Source: Verrucomicrobiota bacterium
GTDB lineage: Bacteria; Verrucomicrobiota; Verrucomicrobiia; Opitutales; Opitutaceae
Reading direction: 5' to 3'
Length of the DNA stretch: 31,454 bases
Assembly (NCBI GenBank): GCA_023428905.1
Contig: JAEYWP010000011.1
Span: forward strand, 1 to 31,454
Within the stretch, counting starts at the first letter, position 1. Each line of letters begins with the position of its first letter. The notes beneath the pieces are model-generated. The model was not told the origin of the DNA, searched no databases, and saw only the letters and a list, made by a program, of their open reading frames with translations. Positions 16,109 to 24,854 of this stretch are shown piece after piece. Position numbers and translations under genes: made by a program.

Positions 16109-17500
16109 TCAGCCTTCAATCACCTGCCCGAGGTCCGCGAGCTCCACCTGGGCGTCATGCTGGTCGCGCAGCGCCTGGGCAAACGAGGTGCGTGCCGGGT
16201 CCTCCCCATGGGTGAGGTAGACCCGGGGGCGCGCCGGCGCCACCGCGGCATACCAGCTCAGCAGATCCGTGCGACTGGCGTGGGCGCTGAATCCGCCGAG
16301 GGTGTGCACGCGTGCGTTCACCGCGATGCGATCGCCGAAAATCGTGACCTGGCGCGCGCCATCGACCAGGGCGCGCCCGAGCGTTTCACGCCCCTGGTAA
16401 CCGACGAAAAGCACATGGGTCTGCGGATCGCCAAGACTGTGGCGCAGGTGGTGGACGATACGGCCCGCCGTGCACATTCCCGAACCGGCCATCACCAGGC
16501 ACGGACCCTCGATGTGATTGATGGCGCGCGATTCGTCGGCCGAGGCCGTCATGCGCAGCGAGGCGAGGTCAAAGCCGATCGGGCGCTCCTTCAGGAAAGC
16601 GACCATCTCCTCATCAAAGAGCTCGGGGTGGTTCGAATAAATGTTGAAGGCCTCGATCGCCATCGGGCTGTCGAGAAAGACAGGGAAGGGAGGCAGTTTT
16701 TTGGCGCGAAACGCGCCCGCTAGCAGGGTGATCAGGAGCTGCGCGCGCCCGATGGCGAAGGTCGGCACGAGCACCCTGCCGCGCTGGGCCACTGCTTCGC
16801 CGACGATGGAGACGAACTGTTCAATGGTCTCACCCACCGGCCGGTGGTCCCGGTCTCCATAGGTGCTCTCGAGAAAAAGCACGTCGGCGCGGCCGAAGGG
16901 CTCAAATTCCTTCAGGATCGGCGCCGTCTTCGGTCCCAGGTCTCCGGAAAACACCACCCGCTTCCTGACGCCCTCCTCTTCCACCAAAAGCTGGATGCTG
17001 GCGGAGCCGAGCATGTGACCTGCCTCGAGAAACCTCGCCTGGATGCCGGGGGCCACCGCAAGGGGTTCGTTGTACGGGGCTGGTTTGAGACGCCGAATGA
17101 TGTGCTCTGCATCCTCCGGGGTGTACAGACCGGACTCCGGCGTTCCCCCGGCGCGGAGCCGCGCCCGGTTTGATCGCTCGAGGTCCTGCACCTGGATACG
17201 CGCGGAATCGCGAAGCACCAGCGCGGTCATTTCGATCGTTGCCGGCGTGGCGTAAATCAACCCGTTGTAGCCCTGCCGCGCTGCCAGCGGCAGACGCCCG
17301 GTGTGGTCGAGATGCGCATGGGTCAGGAGAATGGCATGGAGCGTGGCCACCCCCGGAATCGCGGTGTGATTGAGGGCTTCGGTGCGGTCGCCGCCCTGGA
17401 ACAGTCCGCAGTCCACCAGGATGCGGGCGCTGGCTGTTTCGACGAGGTAACAGGAACCGGTGACTTCGCCTCCGGCGGCGCCAAGGACAGTGATTTTCAT
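16109..17500 (-). CDS. Beta-CASP metallo-beta-lactamase fold RNase-like protein
   Basis: A 463-residue metallohydrolase of the CPSF73/Ysh1-like family that cuts RNA endo- or exonucleolytically. Motif 2 is HAHLDH at 61-66. Further signature elements are LVDCGLFQGG (28-37), EAGHMLGSAS (motif 3 His), VVFSGDLG (motif 4 Asp), and the beta-CASP motifs: FLESTYGDR (motif A region), LVPTFAIGRAQ, GSGMCTAGRIVHHL and the final GGFSAHA histidine. All metal ligands are present, so it should be active. The ATG at 17500 begins directly at the first beta strand (MKITVLGAAGGEV), as usual in the family. It is divergent from the HMG-CoA reductase operon and convergent with the DUF1289 gene. An RNA-processing role is likely; the substrate is unknown. 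Confidence 0.92.
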   Translation of the reverse strand: MKITVLGAAGGEVTGSCYLVETASARILVDCGLFQGGDRTEALNHTAIPGVATLHAILLTHAHLDHTGRLPLAARQGYNGLIYATPATIEMTALVLRDSARIQVQDLERSNRARLRAGGTPESGLYTPEDAEHIIRRLKPAPYNEPLAVAPGIQARFLEAGHMLGSASIQLLVEEEGVRKRVVFSGDLGPKTAPILKEFEPFGRADVLFLESTYGDRDHRPVGETIEQFVSIVGEAVAQRGRVLVPTFAIGRAQLLITLLAGAFRAKKLPPFPVFLDSPMAIEAFNIYSNHPELFDEEMVAFLKERPIGFDLASLRMTASADESRAINHIEGPCLVMAGSGMCTAGRIVHHLRHSLGDPQTHVLFVGYQGRETLGRALVDGARQVTIFGDRIAVNARVHTLGGFSAHASRTDLLSWYAAVAPARPRVYLTHGEDPARTSFAQALRDQHDAQVELADLGQVIEG

Positions 17501-17635
17501 GGGGTAGGGCGGCGCACCGGCCGCGTGCGACTCGCAGTGGAGTTGAGCACGGTCGCGTGGGCAAGGCTCCTCCTTTCGACCCAGTCTCCGGCGCTTGTAT
17601 CCGCCGGCCCCGTGCGATTGGCTCGCCTCACCCTT
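17501..17635. promoter_or_regulatory. Divergent promoter region of the RNase gene and the seven-gene lipid-type operon
   Basis: These 135 bases lie between the RNase gene (leftward) and the HMG-CoA reductase gene (rightward), so the only plausible promoter for the seven-gene operon is here or internal. A TTGAGC hexamer near 17542 and TTGTAT near 17595 are candidate elements, but no pair has good spacing. No riboswitch-like structure was recognised. Confidence 0.35.
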
Positions 17636-18928
17636 ATGTCCGCCACGCACGACGGAGCTCGGAAACACATCCACGAAATGGCGGCGGGCCTCTCAGCGGA
17701 GGAGATCCAGCACCGGCTGTCGCCCAAGGACCACGACGCACCCACCCGCGTGCCGGGTTCTCCGTTGCCCGAGACCCTGGAGAAACGCTGGGCCCTCCTG
17801 CCGCACGCCGCAGCCTCACGCCCCGACCTCGCAGATCCGTCCACCGTGGAGCGCCAGGCGGCCTACGCCCGCAATATCGAGAACTTTCTCGGGACGGTGA
17901 AACTGCCGATCGGCCTGGCCGGACCGCTGCGCGTCAACGGCCTGGCGGCCCAGGGCGACTATTACGTTCCGCTCGCCACCACCGAAGCCGCCCTGGTCGC
18001 CAGCTACCACCGCGGCGCCCACGTCCTCACCCTGGCCGGCGGCTGCACCACCCTGATCCTCAACGAAGGGGTGGGCCGCGCGCCCGCCTTTGCCTTCGCC
18101 TCACTGCTGGAAGCGGGAAATTTCGTCCAGTGGTGCCTGGCTCATTTCGACGAGCTCAAGGCGGCTGCCGAGGCCACCACCCGCCACGGACGCCTGCGCG
18201 ACCTTCGCGTCACGGTGGAGGGCAATCATGTGTATCTCCTCCTTGAGTACACGACAGGGGATGCCTCCGGCCAGAACATGGTCACGATCGCCACCCAGGC
18301 AGTGTGTGACCTGATCGCCGCCACCTGCCCGATCCGGCCGGCCTACTTTTTTGTCGAGGGCAACATGTCCGGCGACAAGAAGGCTAGTGCGCAGTCGTTC
18401 CAGGCGGTACGGGGCCGCAAGGTTGCCGCCGAGGCCCGGCTCTCCGCCGCCTTGGTGGCGAGGCACCTCCACACCACGCCACAGAAGATGGTGGACTACT
18501 GGCGCACCTCGGCCATCGGGGGCGTTTTGAGCGGCACGATCGGTGTCCAGGGGCACTATGCCAACGGGTTGGCCGCCCTCTTTATCGCCTGCGGGCAGGA
18601 CGCCGCGTGTGTCTCAGAGGCCGCGGTGGGGGTCACTCGTTTTGAGGTGGGGCCCGACGGTGAGCTGTATGCCGCCGTCACCCTGCCCAACCTGATCGTC
18701 GGCACCGTTGGGGGAGGGACCGGGTTGCCCAGCCAGCGCGCCTGCCTCGACGTCCTCGGCCTCGCCGGGGCGGGCCATGCCCGGGCCTTCGCCGAGGTCT
18801 CCGCCGCCGTCGCCCTGGCGGGTGAGATCTCCATCATCGCCGCCCTCAGCGCCCACCAGTTTGCCCAGGCCCACGCCCGCCTCGCCCGGGGTCGCAAGAC
18901 GCCGGATACAGCGCATCCCGGTGCATGA
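17636..18928 (+). CDS. Hydroxymethylglutaryl-CoA reductase homologue
   Basis: A 430-residue protein of the HMG-CoA reductase superfamily, which reduces HMG-CoA to mevalonate with two NAD(P)H. The family blocks are in order: ENFLGTVKLPIGLAGPL (82-98, substrate loop), TTEAALVAS with catalytic Glu117 (115-123), the nucleotide-binding block GDASGQNMV (208-216), GNMSGDKKASA with catalytic Lys248/249, the QDAA block with Asp322, and the C-terminal SAHQ with general acid His407. All four catalytic residues are retained. The nucleotide block is DASGQN rather than the common DAMGMN. There is no membrane domain. The ATG at 17636 begins a ~70-residue helical N-terminal part. The stop overlaps the UbiA start by four bases. 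No other mevalonate-pathway gene is in view, so the true substrate may be mevalonate-related or another 3-hydroxyacyl-CoA. Confidence 0.88.
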   Translation: MSATHDGARKHIHEMAAGLSAEEIQHRLSPKDHDAPTRVPGSPLPETLEKRWALLPHAAASRPDLADPSTVERQAAYARNIENFLGTVKLPIGLAGPLRVNGLAAQGDYYVPLATTEAALVASYHRGAHVLTLAGGCTTLILNEGVGRAPAFAFASLLEAGNFVQWCLAHFDELKAAAEATTRHGRLRDLRVTVEGNHVYLLLEYTTGDASGQNMVTIATQAVCDLIAATCPIRPAYFFVEGNMSGDKKASAQSFQAVRGRKVAAEARLSAALVARHLHTTPQKMVDYWRTSAIGGVLSGTIGVQGHYANGLAALFIACGQDAACVSEAAVGVTRFEVGPDGELYAAVTLPNLIVGTVGGGTGLPSQRACLDVLGLAGAGHARAFAEVSAAVALAGEISIIAALSAHQFAQAHARLARGRKTPDTAHPGA

Positions 18929-19824
18929 AACGCTGGTGGACCTACCAGAAGGAGCGTTTCCCGCTCCTCGCGCATGGGCCGCTGATCGCCGCCTTCAGCG
19001 CCTCCGCGGTCAGTTACTCCGCCCTGCTTCGCGGCGACACGCATCCATATCCCGTCTCCTTTGCGGTGGCGTTTGGCGGCTCGCTCGGATCGTTCCTGCT
19101 TCTGCGCATCGCCGATGAGTTCAAGGACGCGGAGGAGGACGCACGCTTCCGCCCCTATCGCCCCGTCCCGCGCGGGCTGGTCACGCTGCGGGAACTGCGC
19201 GCGGTCGGGATCGGGGTCGGCCTGATCCAACTCGGCCTGGCCGCCGCGATCGGGTGGCCCCTGGTGGGGCTGCTGGTGGTGACCTGGGTGTATTTCGCCC
19301 TGATGAGCCACGAGTTTTTTGCCCGGTCCTGGCTCAAGGCCCGTCCGGTGGTTTATCTCTTCAGCCACATGGCCATCATGCCGCTGATCGACTGGTTTGC
19401 CACCGGCTGCGACTGGGTGAGGGCGGGGCAGGGCATGCCGGCGGGACTTGCCTGGTTCCTTGCCGCCAGTTTCTGCAACGGGATCGTGATCGAGCTTGGC
19501 CGCAAGATCCGTTCACCCGAGCAGGAGGAACGCGGGGTGGAGACCTACACCGTCCTCTGGGGCAGGCCGGTGGCGGTCCTGAGCTGGCTGGCCGCCCTTG
19601 GGGCCACGCTGGGATGTGCGCTCGCCGCCGCTTCGCGTATCCAGTTCCTGATACCCGTGTCCGCGGTGCTGGGCTGCCTGTGGGTCGCGGCGGCGGTTCT
19701 CGGTATCGCTTTTCTCCGTACACGCAGCGGGCGACTGGCGAAGGGGGTGGAGGCCTGCTCGGGCGTCTGGACCCTCGCGCTTTACCTCTCCCTCGGCGTC
19801 GTCCCCCTGCTCCTGCACCGGTAA
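18925..19824 (+). CDS. UbiA-superfamily prenyltransferase
   Basis: A 299-residue polytopic membrane protein with about eight hydrophobic helices. The first Asp-rich motif lies at residues 64-72 (DEFKDAEED), followed by the family's RPYRPVPRGLV (77-87). Both place it in the UbiA superfamily, which transfers isoprenyl chains from diphosphates to an acceptor. The second motif, usually DxxxD, is degenerate here: GRKIRSPEQEERGVETY (192-208), in which glutamates stand in for aspartates. This resembles a distinct UbiA branch rather than UbiA/MenA/COX10 themselves. The acceptor could be an aromatic compound, a glycerol phosphate or another alcohol. It is translationally coupled to the HMG-CoA reductase gene (ATGA) and lies four bases before the phosphotransferase gene. 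Confidence 0.88.
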   Translation: MKRWWTYQKERFPLLAHGPLIAAFSASAVSYSALLRGDTHPYPVSFAVAFGGSLGSFLLLRIADEFKDAEEDARFRPYRPVPRGLVTLRELRAVGIGVGLIQLGLAAAIGWPLVGLLVVTWVYFALMSHEFFARSWLKARPVVYLFSHMAIMPLIDWFATGCDWVRAGQGMPAGLAWFLAASFCNGIVIELGRKIRSPEQEERGVETYTVLWGRPVAVLSWLAALGATLGCALAAASRIQFLIPVSAVLGCLWVAAAVLGIAFLRTRSGRLAKGVEACSGVWTLALYLSLGVVPLLLHR

Positions 19825-19828
19825 CGCC

Positions 19829-22432
19829 ATGCACCTGATCCGTCACGATGATGAGCTGCCTGACCGCCGTGAACTCGGCGGCAAAGCCGGTGCCCTGGCC
19901 TCGCTGGCTGAGTCCGGCCTGCCCATCCCCCAGTGGTGGGTGGTGACTCCGACGGCGCTCGTCGCCGGCTCGCCCGCCCCCTTCAGGCTTGGAGACGAAA
20001 CGATCGAGGCGCTCCGCCGCGAGGTCGTCACCGCCGCCTCCGGCACGCCTTTTTTCGCGGTGCGTTCCTCCGCGCTCGATGAGGATGGCGCCGAGCATTC
20101 CTTTGCCGGACAGCTCGACAGCTTCCTTTTCGTCCCTCCGGCGGGACTGGCGGACAAGGTTGAGGCCGTCTGGCGCTCTGGCGAAAGCGAACGGATCCTG
20201 GCGTATCGGCGCGAGCGCGGGCTCCCGGGCAAGCCGCGGCCTCCCGCCGTGCTGGTGCAGCGGATGATCGACGCCCAGGTGGCAGGCGTGGCTTTCAGCG
20301 CCGACCCCGTCAGCGGCCGGCGGGGCGTCGCGGTCGTCTCCGCCGTCTACGGTCTGGGCACCTCGCTGGTGTCCGGCGAGGCCGATGCCGACACTTATCT
20401 GGTCGACCGCTCCGGCCGCGTTGTCCAGCGCACCGTGGTGACCAAGCGGTTCGCCCATCGCGCCGCCTCGGGGGCCTCGCCGGAAGGGGTGGAAGCAGTG
20501 GAGGTCGCGCCTGAGCTGCGGGACCAGCCCGCCTTGAGCGACGCGCAGGCTGCCGCAGTGGCGGCGCTTGCCCGGGCCACCGCCCGGCATTTTGGACGGC
20601 CGCAGGATATCGAGTGGGCCTTCAGGGACGGGACCCTCTGGCTGCTCCAGTCTCGGCCCATCACCTCCCTGGCCGGGCAGGCCGACCCTGACGGCGCCCT
20701 GACCCTGTGGGACAACGCCAACATCGCGGAGAGTTATTCCGGCGTGACCACGCCGCTGACGTTTTCCTTTGCGCGCGGCATCTATGAGGCGGTCTACCGG
20801 GAGTTTGCCCGCCTGATGGGTGTATCCGAAGAACGGATTGACCTGAACCGCGATCTTTTCCCGCGCATGCTCGGGCTGGTGGAGGGTCGGATTTATTACA
20901 ACCTGATCTGCTGGTATCGCCTGCTGGCACTGCTGCCCGGCTTTGCCTTCAACCGGGGTTTCATGGAGCAGATGATGGGGGTGAAGGAAGGGCTGCCCGA
21001 TGAGGTGTTGCGCACGCTGCAGCCGGCCGGGCGGTGGGCGCGATTCCGCGACGGCCTTGCGCTTCTCGGCGCCTGCGCCGGGCTGGTGCGAAATCACTTC
21101 AGCCTGCCCGGGCAGATTCGCGCGTTTTACCAGCGGCTGAACGAAGCGTTGCGGCCGACCCCTATGCCGCTCGCGGAAATGCGGCCCGACGAGTTGGCCG
21201 CCCATTACCGCGACCTCGAGCGACAGCTGCTGCAGAAGTGGGATGCACCGCTGGTGAACGACTTCTTCGCGATGATCTTTTACGGCGCGCTGCGCAAGCA
21301 GACGGAAAAGCACTGCGGTGATGCCGACGGCACCCTGCAGAACGACCTGCTCTGTGGCGAAGGAGGCATGATCAGCGCGGAGCCGGCGCGTCGGGTGCGG
21401 GAATTGGCGGCCCTTGCCGCCGCCAGCGAGGACGGCGTCCGTGTGCTCTGTGAAGGGACCCCGAAGGAAGTGAGGCGGTGGATCAGCCGCACCCCGTCGT
21501 TTTCGTCCGGATACGAGGCATACCTCGACAAGTTTGGCGACCGCTGCCTCGAGGAGCTCAAGCTGGAGAGCCTGACCCTGCACGACGAGCCGTTGCCGCT
21601 CCTGCGCTCGGTCGGCCAGTTTGCTCGGCGTTTTCAGGCCGCCGGTGCGCCGCCGGACGGAGGCGCGGAGGCACGCCTTCGCACGGCCGCGGAGGCCGGG
21701 GCGGCGGAGGCGCTGAAGGGGCGACCGCTTCGCAGACTGGTCTTTCGGTGGGTCCTGAAGCACGCCCGGGCCCGGGTCAGGGACCGGGAAAACCTGCGGT
21801 TTGAACGCACCCGGCTGTTTGGGCGGGTGCGCCGGGTGTTTTTGGAACTCGGCCGACGTTTCGTCGCCGCCGGCCACCTGACCGATCCCCGCGACGTTTT
21901 TTATCTCACCGCCGAAGAAATCCTCGGATTTGTCGAGGGGACCACGGCGAGCACGCGGCTGGGCAAACTCGCCGCCCTCCGAAAGCAGGAGTACGCAGAC
22001 TACCGCGAGAAGGCTGCACCGGCAGATCGCTTCGCCACCCGTGGTGCGGTGCACCTGGGCAACCGGTTCCAGGCTGAAAAGCCCCCGGTGCCCCCGGAGG
22101 GAAATGGCATCAAGGGCATCGGCTGCTGTCCGGGCGTCGTCCGCGCCCGGGCGCGGGTGATCACCGATCCTCGCAATGCCGTGATCGAAAACGGGGAGAT
22201 CCTCGTCGCGCCGCGAACGGACCCGGGGTGGATCATGCTTTTCCCCTCTGCGGCCGGGCTCCTGGTGGAGCACGGCAGCCTCCTCTCGCATTCCGCCATT
22301 GTCGCACGCGAGATGGGCATCCCCGCCATTGTTTCCATCGGCGGTGTGACCCAGTGGGCCAGGACCGGCGAGTGGCTGGAAATGGATGGCAGCACCGGCT
22401 TCGTCCGAAAGATGGGAGACAACCACGCATGA
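19829..22432 (+). CDS. PEP-synthase-like phosphotransferase with rifampicin-phosphotransferase layout
   Basis: An 867-residue three-part enzyme. Residues 1-~300 are the ATP-binding domain of pyruvate-phosphate dikinase/PEP synthase type: ELGGKAGALASL (15-26), AVRSSALDED (77-86), SFAGQ (91-95), VQRMIDAQVAGVAFSADPVSG (143-163), and QDIEWAFRDG then LLQSRPI near 260-280. A helical middle domain (about 310-750) has no PPDK/PEPS motif. The C-terminal swivelling domain carries catalytic His821 in GSLLSHSAIVAREMGIPA. There is no PEP-binding TIM barrel. Length and order match rifampicin phosphotransferase (ATP to phospho-His to drug hydroxyl), whose middle domain binds the acceptor. Here the operon suggests a lipid or prenyl alcohol as acceptor rather than an antibiotic; that is inference. 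It overlaps the BtaA-like gene by four bases. Confidence 0.88.
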   Translation: MHLIRHDDELPDRRELGGKAGALASLAESGLPIPQWWVVTPTALVAGSPAPFRLGDETIEALRREVVTAASGTPFFAVRSSALDEDGAEHSFAGQLDSFLFVPPAGLADKVEAVWRSGESERILAYRRERGLPGKPRPPAVLVQRMIDAQVAGVAFSADPVSGRRGVAVVSAVYGLGTSLVSGEADADTYLVDRSGRVVQRTVVTKRFAHRAASGASPEGVEAVEVAPELRDQPALSDAQAAAVAALARATARHFGRPQDIEWAFRDGTLWLLQSRPITSLAGQADPDGALTLWDNANIAESYSGVTTPLTFSFARGIYEAVYREFARLMGVSEERIDLNRDLFPRMLGLVEGRIYYNLICWYRLLALLPGFAFNRGFMEQMMGVKEGLPDEVLRTLQPAGRWARFRDGLALLGACAGLVRNHFSLPGQIRAFYQRLNEALRPTPMPLAEMRPDELAAHYRDLERQLLQKWDAPLVNDFFAMIFYGALRKQTEKHCGDADGTLQNDLLCGEGGMISAEPARRVRELAALAAASEDGVRVLCEGTPKEVRRWISRTPSFSSGYEAYLDKFGDRCLEELKLESLTLHDEPLPLLRSVGQFARRFQAAGAPPDGGAEARLRTAAEAGAAEALKGRPLRRLVFRWVLKHARARVRDRENLRFERTRLFGRVRRVFLELGRRFVAAGHLTDPRDVFYLTAEEILGFVEGTTASTRLGKLAALRKQEYADYREKAAPADRFATRGAVHLGNRFQAEKPPVPPEGNGIKGIGCCPGVVRARARVITDPRNAVIENGEILVAPRTDPGWIMLFPSAAGLLVEHGSLLSHSAIVAREMGIPAIVSIGGVTQWARTGEWLEMDGSTGFVRKMGDNHA

Positions 22433-23538
22433 ATGCCACCACCGAGGCCGCCACCCGCGCGGACTTCTCGCGCATCCGCTACGCCCAGGTGTGGGAGGAC
22501 GCCGACGTCCTGGTGGAGGCGCTGGATATCCGCCCCTCGGATACCGTGCTCTCCATCGCTTCGGCGGGGGACAACGCGCTGGCTTTGCTCGGCGCCGGCG
22601 CCGGGCGTGTGATCGCACTCGACCTCAACCCGGCGCAGCTTGCCTGCCTTGCCCTGCGGGTCGGGGCCTACGCCGAACTGGAGCATCCCGAGTTGCTCCA
22701 GCTGATCGGCTCGCGCCCTGCCACCGCGCCCGCGCGTCGGGCGCTCTACCAGCGCTGCCGCTCCCGGCTGGCCGTCGGCGTGCAGGCCTTTTGGGATGCG
22801 CATCCGGACGCGATCGAGGCCGGGATTGGGACAGCGGGCAAGTTTGAGAACTATTTCCGGCTCTTTCGCCGGCGGGTGCTGCCGCTAGTCCACCGCCGTT
22901 CCACCGTGGAGACCCTGCTCAAGGGCGGAACGCGCGAGCAACGGGAGGAGTTTTATCGGCAGCGCTGGAACACCTGGCGGTGGCGCCTGCTCTTCAAGGT
23001 GTTTTTCTCCCGCTTCATGATGGGGCGGCTCGGTCGCGACCCCGCGTTCTTCAAGTACGTGGAGGGCTCTGTCGCCGATCGGATCCTGTCCCGGACCCGC
23101 CATGCACTGACGGTGCTGAATCCGGCGGACAATCCCTACCTGCACTGGATCCTCACCGGCACGCACGGCGGTGCCCTGCCGTGGTCGCTGCGGCCGGAGA
23201 ACTTCGAGCGCATCCGCTCGCGCTTGGATCGGCTCGAATGGCACGGGTGCACGCTGGAGGCGTTTCTCGAACGGGAGCCGGGACTGCGGGTTCAAAAATT
23301 CAACCTCAGCGATATTTTTGAATACATGTCGGAGGAGAACACCGCCGCCCTCCTGGCGCGTCTCGCCGATGCAAGCACGACGGGCGCTCGGCTGGTTTAC
23401 TGGAACATGCTGGCACCGCGCTCCCGTCCTGAAGCCCTCGCGCATCGGCTCCAGCCGCGCGAGGATCTCGCCGGGCCGCTGTTTCAAAGGGACCAGGCGT
23501 TTTTTTATAGCGCGCTGCGCGTGGAGGAGGTGCGGTGA
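22429..23538 (+). CDS. BtaA-like (DUF3419) S-adenosylmethionine 3-amino-3-carboxypropyl transferase
   Basis: A 369-residue protein of the DUF3419 family. The N-terminus has the signature RYAQVWEDADVL (17-28) and the SAM-binding core VLSIASAGDNAL (40-51) and VIALDLNPAQ (61-70). The helical middle (about 140-245) contains KFENYFRLFRRRVLPLV and FFSRFMMGRLGRDPAFF, also typical of the family. BtaA moves the 3-amino-3-carboxypropyl group of SAM onto diacylglycerol, forming the homoserine head of betaine lipids. No BtaB methyltransferase follows, so the head group may stay unmethylated or be modified differently. The ATG at 22429 overlaps the previous stop (ATGA), and its own stop overlaps the next GTG start. 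The acceptor could be another lipid alcohol. Confidence 0.87.
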   Translation: MNATTEAATRADFSRIRYAQVWEDADVLVEALDIRPSDTVLSIASAGDNALALLGAGAGRVIALDLNPAQLACLALRVGAYAELEHPELLQLIGSRPATAPARRALYQRCRSRLAVGVQAFWDAHPDAIEAGIGTAGKFENYFRLFRRRVLPLVHRRSTVETLLKGGTREQREEFYRQRWNTWRWRLLFKVFFSRFMMGRLGRDPAFFKYVEGSVADRILSRTRHALTVLNPADNPYLHWILTGTHGGALPWSLRPENFERIRSRLDRLEWHGCTLEAFLEREPGLRVQKFNLSDIFEYMSEENTAALLARLADASTTGARLVYWNMLAPRSRPEALAHRLQPREDLAGPLFQRDQAFFYSALRVEEVR

Positions 23539-24854
23539 ACCCCTGGACGGCCATGGGTTTGGTGCTCGGCGCGCTCGGCCTCTTGATGGGAGTGACCCGG
23601 CTCCTCTGCCAGCGGGGAACACTCGGCCCGGAGGCTTCGCGCAAGACGGTGCACATCGGCATGGGCGTGATCTGCCTCGCCTTCCCCTGGCTCTTCTCCG
23701 CCGTGTGGCCGGTGTGGCTCCTCGCCGTCCTGGCCTGCATCGGCTTGGTCGGGGTCCGGGCGGTGCCCGTACTGCGTCAAACCCTGGGCGGCGTACTGCA
23801 TGGCGTCCGCCGCGTTTCCTGGGGCGAACTGTACTTTCCGATCGGCGTTGCCGCCGTATTCACGCTGTCAGCACACGATTGGGTGCGTTTTGTGGTCCCG
23901 GTGGCGATCCTGACCTTTGCCGATGCGGCCGGGGCCCTGGTGGGCAAACGCTGGGGGCGTCACCGGTTCGAGACGCTCGAAGGCACCAAGAGCGTGGAGG
24001 GATCCGCCGCGGTGGGTGTGACCGCCGCCCTCGCCACCGCCGTACCGCTGCTGCTCGCCGGGCACGCCCCGCTCGCGGTGCTGCTCATCGCGCTTTTGCT
24101 CGGCCTGTTCGCCCTGCTGTTGGAAGCGATCGCCTGGGAGGGCCTCGACAATGTGTTCCTGCCCCTGGCGACGTACGCGCAGGTGAGCGTTTGCCTCCTG
24201 CTTCCGCTCACCTCGATTTCGAACCGCCTGCTCGTCCTGATCGCCATCACGCTCCTCGCGCGTCTCTGGCGCCGGGGGAGGGTGGTGGATGAGAGCGCCC
24301 GGCTCGGGGGCGCCCTGGCACTCTACGTCTTTTGGGCAGTGGGAGGATGGCAGTGGCTCGTGGGCCCGGTGCTCCTGCTGGTCAGTTACCTCCGCCTCAT
24401 GCCCGCGATCCCAGGCGGTATCCCGAAGCACAACCTGGTGGCGGTGATCTGTGTCGCTTCTTCGGGGCTGGTCTGGACCCTGGCCAATGCTTTTGCCCCG
24501 GACCCGCGCTGGCTCTGGCCTTTCACGCTGGGGATCGCGGCGCAGCAGGCAGTGATCGCACTGGTGCGATTCTCCCAGGCGCATCCGTCGCGGCCGCGGA
24601 TTGCCTGGTGGGCCGCGGCGGTGGGCCAGGCCGCCCTCGTGCAGTTCGGCGCCTTCGCGTGTAGTGATCGGGGTATGACGGTGCCATTTGCCGGCTACGG
24701 TATCGGTTTTCTTGGTCTGGCTGCGGCCGTTGGCGGCTTTGCACTCTGGGAACGCCAGCTCCAGATGCCCGAGGATCTCAGCCGGCGTTGGTGGAAGCAG
24801 GGCACCACCGCGCTCGTCGCGTCCGCCGCCGGGCTCTTTCTTCTTCACGGATGA
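23535..24854 (+). CDS. Phytol/dolichol kinase-like membrane protein with an extra C-terminal membrane half
   Basis: A 439-residue protein with more than ten hydrophobic helices. The first half carries the CTP-dependent isoprenoid-alcohol kinase pattern: RKTVHIGMG (36-44), FADAAGALVGKRWG (128-141), GTKSVEGSAA (150-159), and LEAIAWEGLDNVFLPL (196-211). These match VTE5-type phytol kinase, dolichol kinase and phosphatidate cytidylyltransferase relatives. The second half (about 225-439) is another membrane region, possibly DUF92-like (the VTE6 phytyl-phosphate kinase family), but I cannot confirm this. If so, it would be a fusion able to make a prenyl mono- and diphosphate, which would feed a UbiA enzyme. 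The GTG start at 23535 overlaps the BtaA-like stop, and its stop overlaps the GNAT start (ATGA). Confidence 0.82.
   Translation: MNPWTAMGLVLGALGLLMGVTRLLCQRGTLGPEASRKTVHIGMGVICLAFPWLFSAVWPVWLLAVLACIGLVGVRAVPVLRQTLGGVLHGVRRVSWGELYFPIGVAAVFTLSAHDWVRFVVPVAILTFADAAGALVGKRWGRHRFETLEGTKSVEGSAAVGVTAALATAVPLLLAGHAPLAVLLIALLLGLFALLLEAIAWEGLDNVFLPLATYAQVSVCLLLPLTSISNRLLVLIAITLLARLWRRGRVVDESARLGGALALYVFWAVGGWQWLVGPVLLLVSYLRLMPAIPGGIPKHNLVAVICVASSGLVWTLANAFAPDPRWLWPFTLGIAAQQAVIALVRFSQAHPSRPRIAWWAAAVGQAALVQFGAFACSDRGMTVPFAGYGIGFLGLAAAVGGFALWERQLQMPEDLSRRWWKQGTTALVASAAGLFLLHG

Noticed and set aside
19376..22618. A very long minus-strand open frame (about 1080 codons) opposite the UbiA and RPH-like genes
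   Set aside because: Its translation is rich in Arg, Pro and Gly with no domain motifs, while the plus-strand frames carry clear family signatures. It is a GC-rich antisense artefact.
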